Positions 22,549 to 35,100 of a stretch of 64,000 nucleotides of DNA are shown here, one piece after another; the first letter of the stretch is position 1; every line of letters starts with the position of its first letter. A program made the translations under genes and the position numbers. Source of the DNA: Incurvaria masculella (lineage: Eukaryota > Arthropoda > Insecta > Lepidoptera > Incurvariidae); contig OX335642.1 of the NCBI GenBank assembly GCA_946894095.1, positions 7,637,021 to 7,701,020 of the forward strand, in the 5' to 3' direction. Below the pieces are notes generated by a model, which saw only the letters and a list, made by a program, of their open reading frames with translations, was not told the origin of the DNA and did not search any database.

Positions 22549-22739
22549 TTAATACGGCTGTAAGAGTTTTATTAGTTATCGCTTGTAAAAGTTCTTCTAA
22601 GTTTATCTTGGTTCCCATTGCGATTTTCGCCTCAAAATCTTTTACATACTATTAAAATATGTCCATTATATACGGAAAACATTTACAATGGGGAAGAAAA
22701 CTGTGTATTTACCACAACAGGTGACATCTAGCACTGCAT

Positions 22740-23222
22740 TCCGAAATGCGTATATTGCGGAGAGTTGACTATGTACGCGTACACGACCGTTCCGAATTGC
22801 TTATATTCGCTCCCGTAAACGTTATTTTGACATAAAGGACGTGACTCTAGACCGCACACAGATCACACAAAGCGCGCACTGTTAAGAGCATAAGCGCCGT
22901 GTACGCTGTGAAATGGCTGTAATCGACCTGCAATTAAGCGTGTTTATCAGTAGTTCTCTGATCGTATTCACTTGTATTCTGAAATAACGAAGGACTATCG
23001 CCGTTTATTAGTCTAGTTAGACAAATCTAGGCCTGAAACAATCACTCTCGAGACTTACAAGGCAATTTCGAGGTAGTTAGGTTAGGCTCTGACACATATG
23101 TCTGCTCAAATTCGTTCCGATTTGATATCGTGCGATTGTGGAACACAATTCCGAACACAAGTATTCACTGTATTCGCTTTCTCTGCGATCTTTGCAATGT
23201 ACGCATTTCGGAACGTAGGGTT
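22740..23222 (-). repeat. Second arm of the inverted duplication paired with 19995-20370
   Basis: Reverse complement of the 19995-20370 segment, with shared CTCGAGACTTACAAGGCA and CAGTAGTTCTCTGATCGTAT-like blocks. It lies inside the core of the long-inverted-repeat element, so that core contains material also found outside it. Confidence 0.6.
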
Positions 23223-23866
23223 AACTTTGCTGTTGCGGTTGCTGTTTGTAAACTTTTTAGCGGGACTTCAAAACTTTGTTTGACTTACTAGTGAGTTATT
23301 ATTCGAATATATCGCATTTAACCGTCGTATCTTCTCGTAATATGTATTTCAACGCGGATAAAATTGAGTCCATAATTTGAGGTTATGTTTCGACTTACCA
23401 TGATGTGCCCTAGTCGATTTTGAATTGATATCGATATTATTGAAATCGGTTAAGTCATGATATCTAGAAAATGTACATAAGGATTTTCTACAATCCTCCT
23501 AAAATCACATTAAAATTAGAAAACAGATGTTATTTTGAATAAGTTCATTTAACTAGACCGTTGGTTGATATGTATATGAGTGATGCTATTTAAGATGAAG
23601 ATTTTCAAATTCCCAAAAACATTGAAAATTCGGAAAAATAAAGATGAAAAATTTAAGTCCATCTAAAAATGCTAAATTTTCAGACCACTCGTGTTCTATG
23701 ATAGTGATAATGCATTCAACGTAATGCATCGATACCATCTTCCTATGTAATTTTTTAAAGGTATGAAAATCGAATATTAAAATAATAAAAATTGTGTTCT
23801 TTCTCATTTCAGAAAAAATATGGTCGGAAAACTTAAAACAACAGAGAGAACATCAAACTAAAAGTG

Positions 23867-24090
23867 ATGGATCAAGAAAATAAATGTAATGTAACGGTTC
23901 CCAAAAACACGGGATCTACCAATTTTGATTCACTTCGAAAGAAGAAGCTGATAAAGATTTTAAAACTTTTTAAAATAATATTGAGGAAATTGAGCAATTT
24001 CAAATACATGGATAGAGTAAATAAAAATTTCAAATCTATTTTGTTTTATTTTGTAATGTCTTTGACAATTTTTACACTTCTTTTAGGGTA
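23867..24090 (+). CDS. Candidate exon in the core of the long-inverted-repeat element, one membrane segment
   Basis: Just after an acceptor-like CTCATTTCAG, an ATG opens about 75 codons rich in Lys/Asn. They end in a hydrophobic stretch, SILFYFVMSLTIFTLLLG, that would span a membrane once. A donor-like GTAAGT follows immediately, so the frame may continue by splicing. No family is recognised and no downstream exon was identified. It may be chance in AT-rich DNA. Confidence 0.25.
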
Positions 24091-24839
24091 AGTCACCTAG
24101 ACAGACGTCACCTGTTGTGGTAAATAAACAGTTTTCACCCCATTGTAAAGGTTTTACGTATATTCTGGACATATTATAATAGTATGTAAAAGCTTTTGAG
24201 GCGAAAATCGTAATGGGAACCAATATAAACTTTAAAGACGAACTTTTACAAGCGATAACTTAAAAAACTTTGAAAGCCGTATTAAGAGTGAACCTGTCAA
24301 AAGTTAGAACAGGATTAGCACCGAACTAACCATACAATAACCGGTTTAGTCCGCCAATAATCCGCGTAATAAAGTTAGTCTCACTTTGAATATGACAGTA
24401 ACCTTTTCATAATACCTAACTTGGCAATGAAAATTTAGCGCAAAAATTCACTGGAGAAGCATTATGAACAACCCATAAAAAATATATCTGTGCCATTACG
24501 CAAGTTTGATTTACGATGTTTTAGGTGAAAGATGTACTCAATGATGCAGTTTATTTATTTTTTGTTTCACATACAGGGTTATACATTATAGACATTGAGA
24601 TAAAAAATAAACTTATAGTAATACAGTTATGTACACCCTACTACGTTGTGAACACGACATGCTTAATTTATACTATCTATTTAACAAAAAAAAAAGAAAC
24701 TGAAATTAAAGCTTAAAAAACTATAAATAAGAAACAAAAATATTATGAGTAAAAAACAAAAAATATTCAGTCAAAGCAAATAATTTGGAAAACACTACTA
24801 AACTTGTAATAAAATATAATCTATTTTAACATATGGAGT

Positions 24840-25531
24840 TTTCCCTTTTTTATTTTGGTGAAAGGGTCCGCGAAAATGTCGAATTCATCCTTGCATGCAT
24901 TGCATCGCGTACACATTCTGGATATTCGTGAATGTGACCCAACATTTTTTCAAGGGTTTTGACCTATTTGCCTACAATTGAACCTGGGAACGAATATGTT
25001 TATTCGTTGCAGTAGGTCTGGACAATCTATAATATCATTCATAATTTTATTTATAAACACAATATCAAACTTTGATCGGCGTAAAGCTAAATATTCCAGG
25101 TTGAAATGAGACAGACGATCTTTATATGTAACTAGCTCATGACAGAGGTTTTATTTGAACGTCAAATTATACAGGAATCTTTTTTGAACACGCTCTATTC
25201 GGTTAATATGAACTTGATACATTGGACACCGAGTTGAACTACGATATTCTAAAATGCTTCGTACAAGTGACGAATATAAAACAGTGAAAGTCTGTGGGTT
25301 CTTAAATATTCTCATCTGACGAGTAATAAATATTAACATTTTAAAAGCTTTTTTGCAAATTTGGTCGGTGTGTAGATTGAACCTCATTTCTTTGTCCAGT
25401 GTAACTCCTAAGTCACGAATGTTGCAGACTTCCGATAGTGTTTGACCTCCAATATTGTATTGTATCTGTTGTGAAATTCTTTTACGTGATAAATTTACGA
25501 AAAAACACTTTGAAATATTTAATAAGTACAA
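24840..25531 (-). pseudogene. LINE ORF2 C-terminal fragment
   Basis: The minus-strand frame at 25531-25151 reads NIRDLGVTLDKEMRFNLHTD, then SLVRSILEYRSSTRCPMY and INRIERVQKRFLYNL, the conserved thumb/C-terminal region of Jockey/CR1-type reverse transcriptases. Further remnant peptides (RLSHFNLEYLALRRSKFD) follow in another frame below 25150. It interrupts the right arm of the long-inverted-repeat element. Confidence 0.75.
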
Positions 25532-26077
25532 AATAAATAGAGTTAGAATAAGTTTTACAGGAAAATAATAGTTTTTGTTTGTCTTCAGACAAATTTAAAT
25601 GTCATTGGCCAGCACAAAGTATTAAACGAAATATTAAAGGTTATATTTTTGTGATATTTTCTTTCCCAGGACTTCTTTTGATTAACATAATTAAGACCTA
25701 TTTATTTTCAGAACAATATGGAAAAAATTTAGTCATTTCAATTACACAGATTGAGAAAATACTTTTTTCAAATCTATTCTGTTTGATATTGTATGGTATC
25801 CGACAGATTTGACAGATCTCTTAGGTGAGCTCGCTTAACGGCACCTGTCGTGATAAATAGTTTTCTTCCCCATTGGCAGTTCAATGGTTACTTTCAATTC
25901 ATACTTTTACTAATCTGTGCCGCATTTGATATCGATTGCTCCTTTAGGACGTCACTAAAACATAACATACATCTACGTATATGCTATGTAGGTATGTATA
26001 GCCCAAAGTGACACTCTAGCGTTCCTTCTAGAGATTATCTTTCTACGTCACTGACACAGATCATATAATATTACAAA

Positions 26078-26562
26078 AATAATAGTTTAAAAAAACTAAA
26101 AAAACACGCTTTTATAGCTAACCGAACTAAAAAATAGAAAATAATTTTTAATTTTAAAGAGTTTATATTACAGTAGTAGAAGATCGAACAATCAATCAGA
26201 ATTTATCACCTCAAGATAAAATTATAATAAAGTTTCAGTTATTAACAAAATAATTCAATTCAGAGTAAAAAGCGTGGGGTGCTTGATAAAGTAAATGTAA
26301 CAATCATTCTATTTGCAACTATCTATGAGAGGAGAGTTATGAAAAGTAGTAAAATGCACCCCACGCTTTTTACTTTGAATTGAATTATTTTGTTAATAAC
26401 TGAAACTTTATTATAATTTTATCTTGAGGTGATAAATTCTGATTGATTGTTCGATCTTCTACTACTGTAATATAAACTCTTTAAAATTAAAAATTATTTT
26501 CTATTTTTTAGTTCGGTTAGCTATAAAAGCGTGTTTTTTTAGTTTTTTTAAACTATTATTTA
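26078..26562. repeat. Near-perfect palindrome, arms about 205 bp, 75-bp spacer
   Basis: Left arm 26078-26281 and right arm 26356-26562 are reverse complements with almost no mismatch. They include AAAAAGCGTGGGGTGC against GCACCCCACGCTTTTT at the inner ends. The spacer is unique. Such fidelity implies recent formation or ongoing gene conversion. It could be a foldback MITE. It is directly adjacent to the outer end of the long-inverted-repeat element. Confidence 0.85.
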
Positions 26563-27003
26563 TTTTTCATTTTTTAGTTCGATTTTTCGAATTCATATGC
26601 GTTATTTGTACTCCAATTAATAAGACTTTATAATTACAAATTTTTTGATCGTATTAAATTCCTTCTTTATCGACTGTAATTTCAAAGCATTGGTGTTTAC
26701 CAAATTTTGTCCCGTAAAATAAATAGATTAAAAATTTATGTTCTGATTATTTTGTTGTGACTAAAAAGCCTTTTGTGAATCACGGTTATCATATTATATA
26801 TTTTATGAATATTATATACAGTAATTTGCGTATATTAGACTCATTAGTACCTACACATGCATAAAGAATGAACAAGGTGAGAACGCAATTATCCTGAAAA
26901 CATTTTTGCCTCCGTTGTACTGTAACAAGTATGGAGTGTACAGAGTCTCTACACTCCATAGTACCAAGTGCCCGAGCGAAAGAGTAAGTCCGAAACTGCG
27001 GGC

Positions 27004-29893
27004 ATGCGCAGGTGGTGCATTCTAGCCAAACTTATGTAAACACTTTACTGAATCATAGCTGAATCATAGCTGAATCAGTTAATTACTTCCGACCTATTCC
27101 TGCGGCATTTACTGAATCGCATACGGAAACGAATATGCTATTTTTCGTTATTCCCGAGGTTATTCCTCAACTCGGAAAGTATGATTTTAAATAGGACTGT
27201 GGCAGTGGGAGCTAGTGTAGTGCTATCTCTTTCTGTTTTTCAGTAATAGACGTGCTCGCTCTAAGCTGCTAACGAATGGTAGCGCACGAAAACAAACACG
27301 ACTCGGAGATTCGACACATCGAAGATTTGTATTTTAGCTTATTCTGTGTTTGTTTACTGCTTATGGTGAACCTCACTGAAGTTTCAATTCAAAAAGTAAG
27401 TAACTAACAGAACAGTGGCCGTGAGGATATATTATGAACTATTAACATCTTCTTATTCTAACGTTTCGTTTGCCAAAATATTATAGCGTAATGTTTATAA
27501 ATGCGTAGCGACACCGCGGCGGGACGGGGAGGAAGTCGCCGCTTCTTTCTGGGGACGGCGTGTCGACGTCATTCTGCATTTCTTCGCCCGCTTAACCAGC
27601 AGGCGTGTGACGAGTTACACCACGAACGATGAAAAGCCTAACAAATGCCGGACAGGCCAGACCCGCAAATGGTTTCCAAAAATGTTTCCTAAAATCCCAA
27701 ACATAACTGGCTAAAGCCGAATGCCTGGCAACCTTTGTCATTGCAGCTGCGGAAACAAGTACGAAATTATTCCACGAATGAATCAGTAAACGCAGCTGTC
27801 AAAATCTTCCCAGAATGCCAAAGTTTTCATCGTCCATACAAATAACAATTATTACATATGTAAACGTTTTATTCCGTGGCCACTCATTCCGTGTGGCGCT
27901 GCGATCGGTTTCTAGAATGCCAAAGTAATGTCAAAGTAAATTCTTCTTCTGTTAACTCTACTGAATCCGCAACGACGGAATGCTAAGAATACATGCCCAG
28001 GCGGTGCATTCTAGCCAAACTTATGTAAACACTTTACTTAATCATAGCTGAATCATAGCTGAATCAGTTAATTACTTCCGACCTATAGCCCTACCATGAG
28101 TTTTCTATCGAACGAACGAAAAATATCATCGAATGTTCACGAACGAGATCGAACAGCGTTACAGTCGCTACCATGGGTTACTTTATTCACCGACGGAACG
28201 CTTATCGAACGCTCGATGAACGTTGCGTTCGACCAGAGACAAGAAATAATGGAAGATAGTGAGTAGGCCGTGATTAACAGTGTCCATATCTTCTTTCGCA
28301 TGAGATAAAATAGGACCGCACTATTATAAATTGAGTATAAATTTGCTAAGTTTACTAGTAAAAACATACCTCAAACCGTCGATTGTTGGCAGCCGATATT
28401 TTGTGACGATTTTTGTTGACCGATACTTTGCCGGCGCGGCGGGCGGCGCGAGACAATAAGCGTGACTCATAGGGCGTACCATCTGTCTGTAAATAACATT
28501 ATATACCTAGTGACCCATTTCGCGCGAATGTTTTGTCAATGTTTGACTTTGGTTTTCTTGGATGCAATTATAGTTGTTTTATTTTTCTTATAAATTACCG
28601 ATACAGGTTATGTTTTGAATGCTTTATTTTCTTTGCATAAAAAAATATGTATTGAGGAAATACACCTACATAAATTTTTTTTTTTTTAAATAAATTCATT
28701 CCTGAAACAGGTTTGAAGAAACGTTTATAAATAAAATAAACCGTTAAAAAAATATTTCGAATAGTATTTTTTTACGTAGAGTTGTAGTGTACTCATTATT
28801 AAGTTGCTAACATAATATTGAATTCAGAAATTGACATGAAATACGCTTGGTTTTTCATCCTTGGCACTAAAATGTGTGTTCGATCGTCCTTTCACCCAAG
28901 ATATGACTAGTGAAAAGAAATTCGAATAACGTTATCGAAGTGATCACGTTGAACTGTCAAAATGTACACTCATGGTACCGTTTTTCATACAACCGTATCG
29001 CGTCGTCGTTCGATAACGTTCGTGATGCTCGACAACGAGCGTGAATATGAACTCGTAGTGCCGTTTTTAGTAACAAGATCGTACGCTAGAGGCGCTGCAA
29101 TTTTCTCCATACAAAAATTTCGTTAACGTTGGTCGAAGTGAACATCACCAAAACTCATGGTAGGGCTACTATTCCTGCGGCATTTACTGAATCGCATACG
29201 GAAACGAATATGCTATTTTTCGTTATTCCCGAGGTTATTCCTCAACTCGGAAAGTATGATTTTAAATAGGACTGTGGCAGTGGGAGCTAGTGTAGTGTTA
29301 TCTCTTTCCTCGCTCTAAGCTAACGAATGGTAGCGCACGAAATCAAACACGACTCGGCGTGTCATCGAAGATTTGTATTTTAGCTTATTCTGTGTTTGTT
29401 TACTGCTTATGGTGAACCTCACTGAAGTTTCAATTCTAAAAGCAAGTAACTAACGGAACAGTAGCCGTGAGGATATATTATGAACTATTAACATCTTCTT
29501 ATTCTAACGTTTCGATGATGAACGAACGATGGAAAGCCTAACAAATGCCGGACAGGCCAGACCCGCAAATGGTTTCCAAAAATGTTTCCTAAAATCCCAA
29601 ACTGGCTAAAGCCGAATGCCTGGCAACCTTTGTCATTGCAGCTGCGGAAACAAGTACAAAATTATTCCACGAATGAATCAGTAAATGCAGCTGTCAAAAT
29701 CTTCCCAGAATGCCAAAGTTTTCATCGTCCATACAAATAACAATTATTACATATGTAAACGTTTAATTCCGTAGCCACTCATTCCGTGTGGCGCTGCGAT
29801 CGATTTCTAGAATGCCAAAGTAATGTCAAAGTAAATTCTTCTTCTGTTAACTCTACTGAATCCGCAATGACGGAATGCCAAGAATACATGCCC
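27004..29893 (+). repeat. Tandem duplication of a ~0.9-kb segment
   Basis: Unit 1 (about 27004-27998) and unit 2 (about 27994-29893) share long identical blocks, such as GGTGCATTCTAGCCAAACTT, TCCTGCGGCATTTACTGAAT and GCCGGACAGGCCAGACCCGC. Unit 2 carries the 1083-bp TIR insertion (28086-29168). Unit 1 carries an extra GC-richer block of about 130 bp near 27490-27625. No coding frame is shared by the units. Confidence 0.85.
28086..29168. mobile_element. 1083-bp TIR element with CTA target duplication
   Basis: The ends read TAGCCCTACCATGAG and CTCATGGTAGGGCTA. The flanking CTA (28083-28085 and 29169-29171) is duplicated, and unit 1 of the tandem duplication preserves the empty site (GACCTATTCC). 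A 3-bp duplication fits PIF/Harbinger-like or other 3-bp families. There is no transposase frame. Confidence 0.85.
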
Positions 29894-29937
29894 AGATCGC
29901 GCGCTAGCTCTGTCTCTTTTACTCCACTACAGAGGAT

Positions 29938-30400
29938 CTATAAAAGAATTTATTAATCCTGGCGGTCCTAATAAGGATAATGGGAAACTGTTATGAAATT
30001 ATTGCATTGTCATCGGTCCTTGATACGTATGCAAAGTTTCAAATTAATCAGACTTCTGGAAACTGGTGAAAATTAATCTCAAAGATTCCATTACATACAT
30101 AGATACATACAACCCAAGCTAATAAAATTGTGTTAATTAATCTCAAAGATTCCATTACATACATAGATACATGCAACCCAAGCTAATAAAAGCGTGTTAA
30201 AAAAAGAATTGATTAATCCTGGCGGTCCCAATAAGGATAATGGGAAACTGTTATCAAATTATTGCATTGTCATCGGTCCTTGATACGTATGCAAAGTTTC
30301 AAATTAATCAGACTTCTGGAAACTGGTGAAAATTAAGTTCAAAGATTCCGTTACATAGATACATAGATACAACCCAAGCTAAAAAAAAAGCGTGTTAAAA
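29938..30400 (+). repeat. Tandem repeat of ~200 bp with an inner ~70-bp duplication
   Basis: Units beginning TTAATCCTGGCGGTCC at about 29953 and 30206 repeat through ACCCAAGCTAAT. In the first unit the segment AATCTCAAAGATTCCATTAC ... ACCCAAGCTAATAAAA is itself doubled (about 30070-30195). The array lies immediately after the 1-kb tandem duplication. Confidence 0.8.
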
Positions 30401-30734
30401 AGCATAATATTTTTAATTTAGTCTGTGGTGGGGGTTATGTTTTACGGTTATTTCTGCTGATTTCTGCTACATTTCACGTGTACTGTACGTATGTATGTAC
30501 GTGACATTGAAACAGACTCAAAGACACTCAAAGTCTAAAAAGTTGAAGTACCCACCGGAGGGAGACTTTTCTGATATCACCAGTCAATTTGTGGCCGTAA
30601 TCTGTGGTGGCCGTCTCTGAAGCAGTTTCCTTTGCTAGAAGTAAGAAATTTGCCAACACATTAATATTAATGGATTCAATTTAATGCCAAAATTCCTCAA
30701 TAAATCCCGCACATCTCGGAGGCCCAGGGGGCTT

Positions 30735-30866
30735 ACCATGGTAAATTCATTTGTCAGTTGAACAGGCTAAGTTATTTCGTACCATGCTAAATGTCAAAAC
30801 GACGTTTCATTTGGCCAAGTCATATGTACGTCAATGGGCCAAGTGAACCGAAATTTACCAGCAATA
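30735..30866 (+). repeat. Dispersed repeat, inverted relative to 7088-7235
   Basis: TTACCATGGTAA and GGCCAAGTGAACCGAAATTT here match the reverse complement of the copy at 7088-7235. The rest of 30400-32175 shows no gene; it lies upstream of the 32191 gene. Confidence 0.4.
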
Positions 30867-32029
30867 AATTTAGGACGGGGTATTAAACCAGCTTTCCATA
30901 CAAAGCATCGAACCACTTTTCTTTTGATCTTTGAGGCATGTTGTTGTTATGTTATTTTAATTTTCTTGCCTGCGCGTTTTTCTTTTCAATTAATTAAAGA
31001 AATACAAATGCATCAATTCTATGATTCTTACTAATTTATGTCTAATAGAAAGGAATAATAAATAAAGAAAAGTGTTATCCACTCACATCCATTTACGGAA
31101 AATGACAAATTCCTTCTTTGAAAATGTTAACAACTAATACTTGCTATTCATGCTGAAAAGAGCATGGAACGCAAGTACTTGTTGTACTTATGTGAATTAG
31201 CAAAAACAGCAAAAATTTGGTTGCATTATGGAGCAATGTCTATTCAAAGATGCTTTATTGTGACCGAAAAAAATGATAAGGTAACGAAGCATGAAAGTAT
31301 CAGCACCAAATACCAAATCTGAACACATGGTTGGTTGCATTTCATAATTATATATGCGAATGAAGTTACATATATCACTTTAAGTATATTGAAGTTTTTA
31401 ATAACATCATGCCTATTGGTTACTTTTGCATGATTAATAGTTATGAATATTTCCAGACAAAATGTTTTATCCATCAGTTGGTACATATAAATATCTATTT
31501 TGTATGGGCCGAACAAGATATATATTTTTTTTAAAGTAGGTTTTTTAAATAAATATTATAAGAAGACTTTAATACTTAACACCAGGGTTGGCTTGGCTCC
31601 GCAATCACGGATTATCCTGGCCGGTGAACTTACAACTTGCACATAACACATTGGTGGGAATATTTCCCATAAGTTCTTAGGCGTGAGCTGGTCCGATCTT
31701 GATTGATTAGTACGCATTTAAAATAGAAATGGTGAGAGGATTTCTTTAAATTAACAGTACCCATATTTCACTTGGATAGACCTTTAATATTGCTACATGA
31801 GAGATAGATAAAAGAAGTAACTGTAAACGAACAATCACATCAGAAAGTCACCTAAGTCGTGAAGGTCCAAGGTTTTTTTAAATTTAATGTCAACCAAGGT
31901 AAAGGAGGTAGAAAGTTTAGAAGATTTATGTTTTTCAGCGAAAATGGAGTATGGGGCATGGACATCTGCCGATAATGGGACCTTTTGGCCATCAATAGGT
32001 GTAATGAAGGAGTAACACACAGTAACCAA

Positions 32030-32112
32030 GGAACGAGAACCTTTAGATTTATGTGGAATTCGAACCATGGCCAGCCTCAACGGTCAGAGAGTTACCCATC
32101 CTGTATGCGAAC
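32030..32112 (-). repeat. 5S-rRNA-like SINE head fragment
   Basis: On the minus strand it reads GCCTCGGTG, GGATGGGTAAC and GTTGAGGCTGGCCATGG. This parallels the fuller head at 39310-39435, whose GGATGGGTGACC core is that of 5S rRNA. It lies 80 bp before the start codon of the 32191 gene. Confidence 0.45.
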
Positions 32113-32190
32113 ACCGAGGCGACCCAAGCTTAAAACCTCACTAGCCAGCATTGATGACATCCTTCTATATTCCAGCAAACCTAAACAAGC

Positions 32191-35100
32191 ATGCAGCACA
32201 GTGTAAGGAATCACAATTCCCGCGGCGGGAACTATGAGCGTAGTTCCAACTATGGGCATCCGCAGCGGCAGCAACAGTCGTCATGGCAACCGGATGCATC
32301 TAGCTCTGACTCGCTCAACGTGAGTTCGCTTTTCTATCTCCAGTGATTTTAAGCAAGCCTTATTCGGGTCTGAGTGATGCAGCAAGCATATAATCTAAAC
32401 TAATGGATATGAACTCAATGCATGGGAGGTGGACCCATTTCTACTGCTCCACGACCCTCATAGTGTGAATGTGTGTGAATAGATATTTTCTTCTTAAGCG
32501 TTTTGAGTCTTCGATCTTCCCTATTTTTTCTTTTTTATTCATTCAGTCAATTCTTATGTATTTTGATGATTTGGCTAATGCTGGGTGTGTGATTTTTTAT
32601 TTGTTTTGTGATATAAAATGTAAAATAAATCAAATCACATGTAATACAGTAAAATAATTATGTCAATATCTTGATAGTTGAATTTTAGATTTTTTTATTA
32701 ATATTTTTTACAAGCCCATAAGATTTCAATGCTTTCACTGTACATTGACCGTTGGTCAATCTACAGATGCGACGACACGCACGACCACCAAAAATACCCC
32801 ATATCATAAAAACATGAAATATCTTATTCAAACCAAAATTCAGTAAGGGGACTAGACACAATTTTTACTGATTCAGAAATGCACATCTACCCAACTTTTG
32901 ACTTAAACAAAAAAGTATATACATATGGAAGTTCATTTTATAAACCTTACTCGTAAAATGCCACACACGCTTACTATGTGTACTGGAACGTTTTGTCATC
33001 CCTCAGTTACAAATATGATGATGCCACCGTGTATAATTTTTAACCGACTTCAAAAAAGGAGGAGGTTCTCAATTCGTCTGTATGTTTTTTTTATGTTTGT
33101 TACCTCATAACTTTTGCCTGGGTGAACCGATTTTGATGATTATTTTTTTAAATGAAAGTTAGTGCTTCCCAAGTGGTCCCATTTTAATTTGGTTAAGTTC
33201 TGACAATGATATCCATGAGAAAATCATATAAGTCTTAAATTTGTATTAAGATGTGCACGACAAATGGACGAATAACTCAATATAACGCCAACCGATTTAG
33301 GTCATTCTTTTTTTATTGGAAAGGATGTGTACAAATTAGTAAGTGTACTTCAGATTCACTAAAAATAAACAAATAAAAAAAATTTACAAAAAAATTACCG
33401 ACTTCAAAGAAAAAGCACTAAAAAGTAAAAAATAATTGCCATTTTTGTAGTTACGATTTTTGTAATTTTTGAGTCGGTGTCAGCCAAGGTAACCGAGGCT
33501 CTCTTAACTGGCGCTGCGCGTGCCTGGCTGGCGCCGGCTGAAAAAATTACAACAATCGTAACTACAAAAATGGCAATTATTTTTTACTTTTTAGTGCTTT
33601 TTCTTTGAAGTCGGTAATTTTTTTTGTAAAATTTTTTTTTTCATAATTTCTCTGCAGCATTGTATAGAGGTTAATAAAAACCTTCCTTCCAAATTTCATC
33701 TTTAAAAATGTCAATAGGCTCAGCATGAAATGGCTGTTACATACGGACAGACACGGGAACGAAATTATAAGGGTCTCCTTTGAACCCAAATTAGGATGAA
33801 AATACGGAATATAGCAACACGGGGCATATGTTGAGTCTGAGTTGTGTCAGCAGGAGCTAAACATGCAGCTAGAGATGGTGAAGCGGAAACGGCAGATGCT
33901 ACTGGAGCAACAGCAACTGATGAAGGCGCAGCAACAACTGGAACTGCTACAGGTCTGGCCATTCTTTGTTGTCTAATTTCGCATGGATAGCTAACCATGA
34001 CATCGAATTTACGGATAGTGTTATTTTTTTAATGTAAATGCACATGGGATCACTAATACCACACTACAATTGTAAGAAGTTATAAAAGTAACAAAATGCT
34101 TTTATTTCTATTTCTACTATCATGATATTTTTATATATCACACGTTTGGTGTTTTATTCATTGAGTGTTTTCGGTGTAGTTGGGTATTTTTGGGGTTGCA
34201 TGATTTAGTTTACACCATGGTCCGAATTGAACCTGTAAACTAAAACATTGCTCACGGTGAATAAAAGTCTCCAGATTCAGATTGCACGCTCAAAGCTGTC
34301 CGCACCAATGATTCGGACGATTCATGCGCTTATGGAAAAAAAAAAACACAAACATAGAGGAACAAATGACAATAGTTGAGTTCTCCTCAAAGTTGAATCT
34401 AACCAACTCCTCTAAGCTAAACTAAAATGTTCAGTTAGGAGATATTCAACGGTTTGTGAAACAACACGGTCGAAAGAGTATAGTTAACGGTATAGGAACG
34501 TCAGAATGTGACACTGATAGTAGCACACACAGGGCCCTACCTCCAAAGCATGACCACAGTGTAAGTAATTTATTGATGTAACGATCACATATCGTTCACA
34601 GTATGCCGTTTTGAGAGCTGTGAACGCAACGGACCACTAGTGATTTTGGTTTCGGTAATTTAAGTTCAAATCGGACAATGCACATTCTTTTGTGTTTGTT
34701 ATGTTGTGAGACCAAAATAGTAAAATGTTCTGAAATTTCTTTTTACTCGAAAACATTTTATAATAACCATGTTTTATTTTGGAACAATGAGGAAGAGCTA
34801 AGAAATAAGATCGACAAAGAATCAGGGGGTCACCTGTTATTTACCAGAAAAAAAGGGTTTTTGTCTCGTTTTTTACGCCCGTTCACCTTACAATCTACGA
34901 ATGCACAGGTCACCATGATTTCTTTGAGGAAAACTAGAGAAATCATAAAGATATTACGAAAAAACAGCACGGACACTGTGATTGTGATTCGAAAAGTTGT
35001 CTCATTGGGTACGTATGTTCCATCTCCCTCCAACTCGTGTTAGTGATCCATTAGTTGACCTCTCACTCCCACACTGTGTTCGTCTTGTAAACAGCATGCT

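Larger units (their letters stand above)
21060..26010. mobile_element. Long-inverted-repeat element, arms about 1 kb, with nested insertions
   Basis: The left arm (about 21060-22735) and right arm (about 24105-26010) are reverse complements in many blocks. 21060-21540 pairs with 25530-26010. 21543-21990 pairs with 24310-24550. 22560-22730 pairs with 24105-24290. The left arm is interrupted by the 542-bp TTAA MITE. The right arm is interrupted by a LINE fragment (about 24840-25531). The motif GGGGAAGAAAACTG followed by ACAACAGGTG recurs at both inner and outer boundaries. The core (about 22735-24105) is not palindromic and holds a short spliced-looking frame. No transposase was recognised. Confidence 0.6.

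Noticed and set aside
34678..35043. Plus-strand 121-codon frame in intron 2 of the 782-residue gene
   Set aside because: It falls inside dispersed repeat R1, and the other copies do not keep the frame open.
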